Made by a program: the position numbers and the translations under genes. This document shows, one piece after another, positions 31,087 to 34,137 of a DNA stretch of 34,137 nt (the stretch's first letter is position 1; every line of letters starts with the position of its first letter). Location of the stretch: contig JBNAVK010000010.1 of the NCBI GenBank assembly GCA_049700435.1, positions 1 through 34,137 on the forward strand, in the 5' to 3' direction. The notes under the pieces were generated by a model, which saw only the letters and a list, made by a program, of their open reading frames with translations, was not told the DNA's origin and searched no databases. Source of the DNA: JAVZLH01 sp049700435. GTDB lineage: Archaea > Thermoproteota > Bathyarchaeia > Bathyarchaeales > Bathycorpusculaceae.

Positions 31087-33141
31087 TTAGGACATTAGCA
31101 AAATTATTAATGGAGCAAACACTTCAGCAACCAGAGACATTACCGTAATCATTGTGTTTAACGATGGACCAGCCGTATCCTTAAACGGGTCTCCAACAGT
31201 GTCGCCTGTGACAGCAGCCTTATGTGCTTCTGAACCTTTGCCGCCATGAGCTCCAGATTCTATGTATTTTTTAGCGTTATCCCAAAGTCCGCCTGAATTA
31301 GCCATAAACAAAGCGAAGATTATGCCTGTAACAATACTTCCAGCTAAGAACCCAGCCAGCGCCTCTTTTCCCAACACTATCATGGTTAAAACTGGAACAA
31401 TTATCGCCAAAGAACACGGCAGCATAAGCTCTTTAATGGCGCCTCTAGTTGCAATATCAACACATCGGGCATAGTCTGGTTTCGCTTTCCCCTCCATTAA
31501 CCCTGGAATTTCTTTGAACTGGCGCCTCACTTCTTCAACCATTCTTTCAGCGTTTCTTCCAACGGCTAAGATTAGCAGTGCTGAAAGTAGCGGGGGCATC
31601 ATGCCTCCGAGAAAAACTCCAGCAATAACATTAGGCTCTATTAAATTCAACGCCAATTTATCGTTCCAAAGTGGAAGGTCAACTAAATGAGCATAAGCCC
31701 CAAATAGCGCAAGAACCGTCAACGCTGCAGCGCCGATGGCGAAACCCTTCGTTATGGCTTTTGTGGTGTTGCCCGCAGCATCCAATCTATCCGCAACTTC
31801 GATAACCTCTTCGCCTAAACCAGATTGTTCAGCAATGCCCTTCGCGTTGTCGGATACGGGTCCATAAGCATCCGCCGATATGGTCATCCCTACTGTTGCG
31901 AGCATACCCACGGCTGATACCGCAATTCCATAGAAGGGGTCAACACCGAAAGCGGCGGCAAGGTTCCAAGCAGCTACAGTAGCAGCACAGATACCAATCA
32001 CAGGCGGAACTATACTAACTATTCCATAGGAAAAGCCCGTCAGTATGTTTATTGCAGCCCCTGTTGTTGAAGCTTGAGCTACCTTTTGCGCTGGTGCCCT
32101 GTCTATAGATGTGAAATAGTCGGATGTAAGCCCGATAACTACTCCAGCAGCTAACCCGGCAACTGTTGGTAAAAAGACTCCCAGCCACTCATCTCCCTCT
32201 AACCCTGAAAAATATGTAACAACGAAGAGGAATACAGCGAATATAATCCATGTGGAAAACGAGCCTCTATTAAGCGCTGCACCAGGATTACCCTTAATAC
32301 TCACTTTAACGACCAGAGCACCTATTATTGAGGCGAAAAGCCCCATAGCAGCTATTATAAGCGGTAGCGCCGTTAATGCACTTTCACTTATTTCTGTGCC
32401 GATAATCATAGCAGCTACAATACTTGCGATGTAAGAGTCCACTAAATCAGCGCCCATCCCCGCAACATCACCAACATTGTCTCCAACGTTATCTGCAATC
32501 ACGGCGGGGTTTCGTGGGTCATCCTCTGGAATCCCAAGCTCAACCTTTCCAACAAGGTCTGCGCTGATGTCGGCTGTTTTTGTGTATATGCCTCCACCAG
32601 CCTTCGCAAAAAGAGCTAGAGCGCTGGCTCCAAAACTGAAGCCTAAAACCACTGTCGCATCATTGAAAATGTAGAAAAGCAAACTTATGCCCAACAGAGC
32701 TAAACCGACAATAAACAAACCCATAACTGCCCCACCGTAAAAAGCCACCGGAAAAGCCTTTTTCAACCCTTGTTTCGCTGCATTAGCCGTTCTGACATTG
32801 GCTTCAACAGCGGCCATCATTCCGACGTAAGCGGCAACAGTTGCGCACAGCGAACCGAAGAGGTAAGCCACAGCCATACTCACTCCATAATAAACGTTGC
32901 TTTGGAGAAATGCGTAAAGCGTTCCGAGAACCGCAGCCATTACAACAACAAAGATAGCCAATGTCATGTTCTGCCTTCTTAGATAGGCTTTTGCGCCTTC
33001 CTTTATTGCACCAGCTATATCCTTCATTTTTTCAGTGCCGCTTTCTTGACTTACCACATAACGATACAAGTATCCAGCCAAGGCAACAGAAGCTAAACCA
33101 GCAATAGGCGTAATCAAGAACCATTCCATACAGTTTACCAT
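31087..33141 (-). CDS. hppA: Membrane-bound proton-pumping pyrophosphatase (K+-independent type)
   Basis: This 684-aa pump couples pyrophosphate hydrolysis to ion transport. Acidic PPi/Mg motifs are intact: ADISADLVGKVE, DNVGDNVGD, DAYGPVSDNA and TGDTVGDPFKDTAGPSLN. About 16 hydrophobic segments are visible. The diagnostic site reads GNTTKAITKGF, with Lys461 and Thr464 where K+-dependent enzymes have Ala. This predicts a K+-independent H+ pump. It recycles pyrophosphate made by, among others, aminoacyl-tRNA synthetases. The start is ATG at 33141, and an in-frame ATG at 33129 is also possible. A clear TATA box TATTTATAAGT (minus strand, about 33182-33192) precedes it. Confidence 0.95.
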   Translation of the reverse strand: MVNCMEWFLITPIAGLASVALAGYLYRYVVSQESGTEKMKDIAGAIKEGAKAYLRRQNMTLAIFVVVMAAVLGTLYAFLQSNVYYGVSMAVAYLFGSLCATVAAYVGMMAAVEANVRTANAAKQGLKKAFPVAFYGGAVMGLFIVGLALLGISLLFYIFNDATVVLGFSFGASALALFAKAGGGIYTKTADISADLVGKVELGIPEDDPRNPAVIADNVGDNVGDVAGMGADLVDSYIASIVAAMIIGTEISESALTALPLIIAAMGLFASIIGALVVKVSIKGNPGAALNRGSFSTWIIFAVFLFVVTYFSGLEGDEWLGVFLPTVAGLAAGVVIGLTSDYFTSIDRAPAQKVAQASTTGAAINILTGFSYGIVSIVPPVIGICAATVAAWNLAAAFGVDPFYGIAVSAVGMLATVGMTISADAYGPVSDNAKGIAEQSGLGEEVIEVADRLDAAGNTTKAITKGFAIGAAALTVLALFGAYAHLVDLPLWNDKLALNLIEPNVIAGVFLGGMMPPLLSALLILAVGRNAERMVEEVRRQFKEIPGLMEGKAKPDYARCVDIATRGAIKELMLPCSLAIIVPVLTMIVLGKEALAGFLAGSIVTGIIFALFMANSGGLWDNAKKYIESGAHGGKGSEAHKAAVTGDTVGDPFKDTAGPSLNTMITVMSLVAEVFAPLIILLMS

Positions 33142-33297
33142 CCATTAAGTTTAGCTTAAATTGTTTCAAATCTGCAAACTTACTTATAAATATTTAACGA
33201 CATATCCCGCGTTAAACGATTTAAAGACGACGGTTTTTCGTTAATTCCTGTTTGGCGCCCTTTCAATTCCTCAAGGCATCTTCAACCATCTCATAAG

Positions 33298-33382
33298 CGC
33301 CGGGAGTGGGATTTGAACCCACGCGGCCCCGAAGGGCCACAGGCTCTCAAGGCCTGCGCGTTATCCACTCCGCCATCCCGGC
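33298..33382 (-). tRNA. tRNA-Ser (anticodon UGA)
   Basis: On the minus strand the acceptor GCCGGGA (from 33382) pairs with TCCCGGC (33299-33305), with discriminator G at 33298. The anticodon arm is CAGGC-CTTGAGA-GCCTG with anticodon TGA. The long variable arm GGCCCTTCGGGGCC marks a class II tRNA, and the T-loop is GGGTTCAAATCCC-like. CCA is not encoded, and no intron is seen in the 85 nt. Confidence 0.95.
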
Positions 33383-33485
33383 CATTTCCATTCAGAAATA
33401 GAGGATGTAGCTTCTAAAACCTTTTCTTTCAAAAGGCTTAATTAAATTTAAGCGATAAAACCTATTCAGTTTGAAGGAGAGTTTG

Positions 33486-34007
33486 TTGTTGAAGGAGATT
33501 TATAAGAAAGTGCTTTTAGAGATGATCACCAACTGTAAACGTAGTGATAGAGAACTCGCCAAGATTTTAGGCGTTTCACAACCCACCATCACCCGTGCGC
33601 GGTTATGGCTTGAAAAGAACGGCATGATTAGAGAATACACTTTGATCCCGGAATTTTCAAGAGTAGGCTTAGAAATTGTGGCTTTTACACTAATTAAGAT
33701 ACGCCAAGAAACTAAAGTGAACAAAATTAATGAAATTAGAGAAGGAGCTAAATCCTTCTTTGAAAAACACCCAAACATTGTGATGGCGCTTAGAGGGGAA
33801 GGGCTAGGAAGCGATGGAATCCTTGTCTCCCTACACAAGAACTATGCCGAATTCATCCAGTTTATGAGGGAATTAAAAATGGAAACAGTCAACACTGAAG
33901 TTGTTGGAAGCTTCTTATCCAGCTTAAAAGACGCAAACCAATACAAGTACCTCACACTCAAAACTCTAAAAGAATACTTAACCAGAGACGACGATTTCCA
34001 ACAATGA
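33486..34007 (+). CDS. Lrp/AsnC-like winged-helix transcription regulator
   Basis: The protein has an N-terminal helix-turn-helix, CKRSDRELAKILGVSQPTITRARLWLEKNGMIREYT, in the Lrp/AsnC style. An alpha/beta sensing domain of about 110 residues follows (LEIVAFTLIKIRQE, then HPNIVMALRGEGLGSDGILVSLH). Its ligand is unknown. AAGGAG (33474-33479) precedes three consecutive in-frame TTG codons at 33483, 33486 and 33489. I take 33486 from spacing, whereas TTG 33471 lies before the ribosome-binding site. A TATA-like TTAATTAAATTTAA lies at about 33438-33451. It is divergent from tRNA-Ser. No local target is obvious. Confidence 0.8.
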   Translation: MLKEIYKKVLLEMITNCKRSDRELAKILGVSQPTITRARLWLEKNGMIREYTLIPEFSRVGLEIVAFTLIKIRQETKVNKINEIREGAKSFFEKHPNIVMALRGEGLGSDGILVSLHKNYAEFIQFMRELKMETVNTEVVGSFLSSLKDANQYKYLTLKTLKEYLTRDDDFQQ

Positions 34008-34081
34008 GACAAAACACATGTTACATTAACTAAACCGAAAACCTATTTTAAAAGAAAAACTATCAAATAAAATGCTATACA

Positions 34082-34137
34082 GGGGCCGGTAGTCTAGCTC
34101 GGTTACATCGGGCTTTTTTGGCGAATTCTCCCGCAAA
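34082..34137 (+). ncRNA. 5' part of a structured RNA (possibly SRP RNA), cut by the window edge
   Basis: After an AT-rich promoter-like stretch (CCTATTTTAAAAG at about 34041-34053) the sequence becomes G+C-rich from GGGGCCGG at 34082. Its blocks GGGGC, TTGGC and TCCCG pair in order with GCCCC, GCTGG and CGGGA at the left end of the window (46-50, 39-43, 32-36). The TTGG...TTCTCCCGCAA stretch resembles the 5' strand of bacterial 4.5S RNA. The inserted 34087-34117 part could be the small Alu-like helices of archaeal SRP RNA. It also resembles a tRNA 5' half (TAGTCTAGCTCGGTTA), but the D-stem does not close, so I do not call a tRNA. Confidence 0.4.

Noticed and set aside
34083..34137. tRNA gene starting GGGCCGGTAGTCTAGCTCGGTTA at the right edge
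   Set aside because: The first 23 bases look like a tRNA, but GTCT has no pairing partner after the D-loop. No anticodon arm forms, and the left window end supplies no matching acceptor or T-loop.
1..34137. CRISPR arrays, prophage or a defence island
   Set aside because: No regularly spaced repeats, Cas, integrase, capsid or restriction genes were seen. The gene content is mainly housekeeping, redox and transport.

Overview
The window is archaeal chromosome, and most of it looks ordinary and vertically inherited. The evidence is archaeal-type PheRS (short beta chain), TrpRS and TyrRS, the UPF0292/DnaG pair, family B DNA polymerase, a Sulfolobus-style zinc ferredoxin, a protein disulfide oxidoreductase, DUF1512, DUF166, TATA-like boxes about 25-40 bp before starts, frequent TTG/GTG starts and a tRNA without encoded CCA. 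DUF1512 and the zinc ferredoxin point to the TACK group. A Bathyarchaeia-like organism is my best guess, but it is not proven from the sequence alone.

Layout. 1-5100: the 3' part of a structured RNA, a DUF1512 membrane protein with a small zinc-ribbon partner, methionine aminopeptidase, an UPF0173 metallo-hydrolase, a flavin reductase-like protein and two small membrane proteins. 5100-12400: an aminoacyl-tRNA synthetase block holding TrpRS, PheS/PheT and TyrRS, the enzymes for all three aromatic amino acids. It is interrupted by a 365-bp non-coding stretch with strong RNA structure that may be the 3' relic of an IS200/IS605-type element. 11950-16000: UPF0292 Toprim protein, DnaG (apparently lacking a canonical start codon) and a convergent family B polymerase whose exonuclease motifs are eroded.

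16150-25400: membrane proteins including a VIT/CCC1-like transporter, then redox genes: zinc ferredoxin, rubredoxin, B12-dependent ribonucleotide reductase with an intein at its catalytic cysteine, a DUF134 regulator facing DUF5320 and a frameshifted NifX-like gene, peroxiredoxin facing its probable electron donor PDO, and DUF166. 25230-28130: a copper module made of a YHS protein, a CopA ATPase with an N-terminal YHS domain and a divergent PadR-TRASH regulator. Palindromes and a long leader hairpin lie between them. 28130-34137: Ca2+-type ATPase, K+-independent membrane pyrophosphatase, tRNA-Ser(UGA), an Lrp/AsnC-like regulator and the 5' part of a structured RNA.

The best leads are the matching RNA halves at the two window ends, the exonuclease-dead polymerase beside a start-less dnaG, the copA leader hairpin with the PadR-TRASH regulator, the IS-relic-like RNA at 9.8-10.0 kb, and the single-base frameshift in the NifX-like gene. 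Several real genes are short or start at non-ATG codons: rubredoxin, the YHS protein, a 49-aa conserved protein, the 5' part of dnaG and the NifX-like gene.
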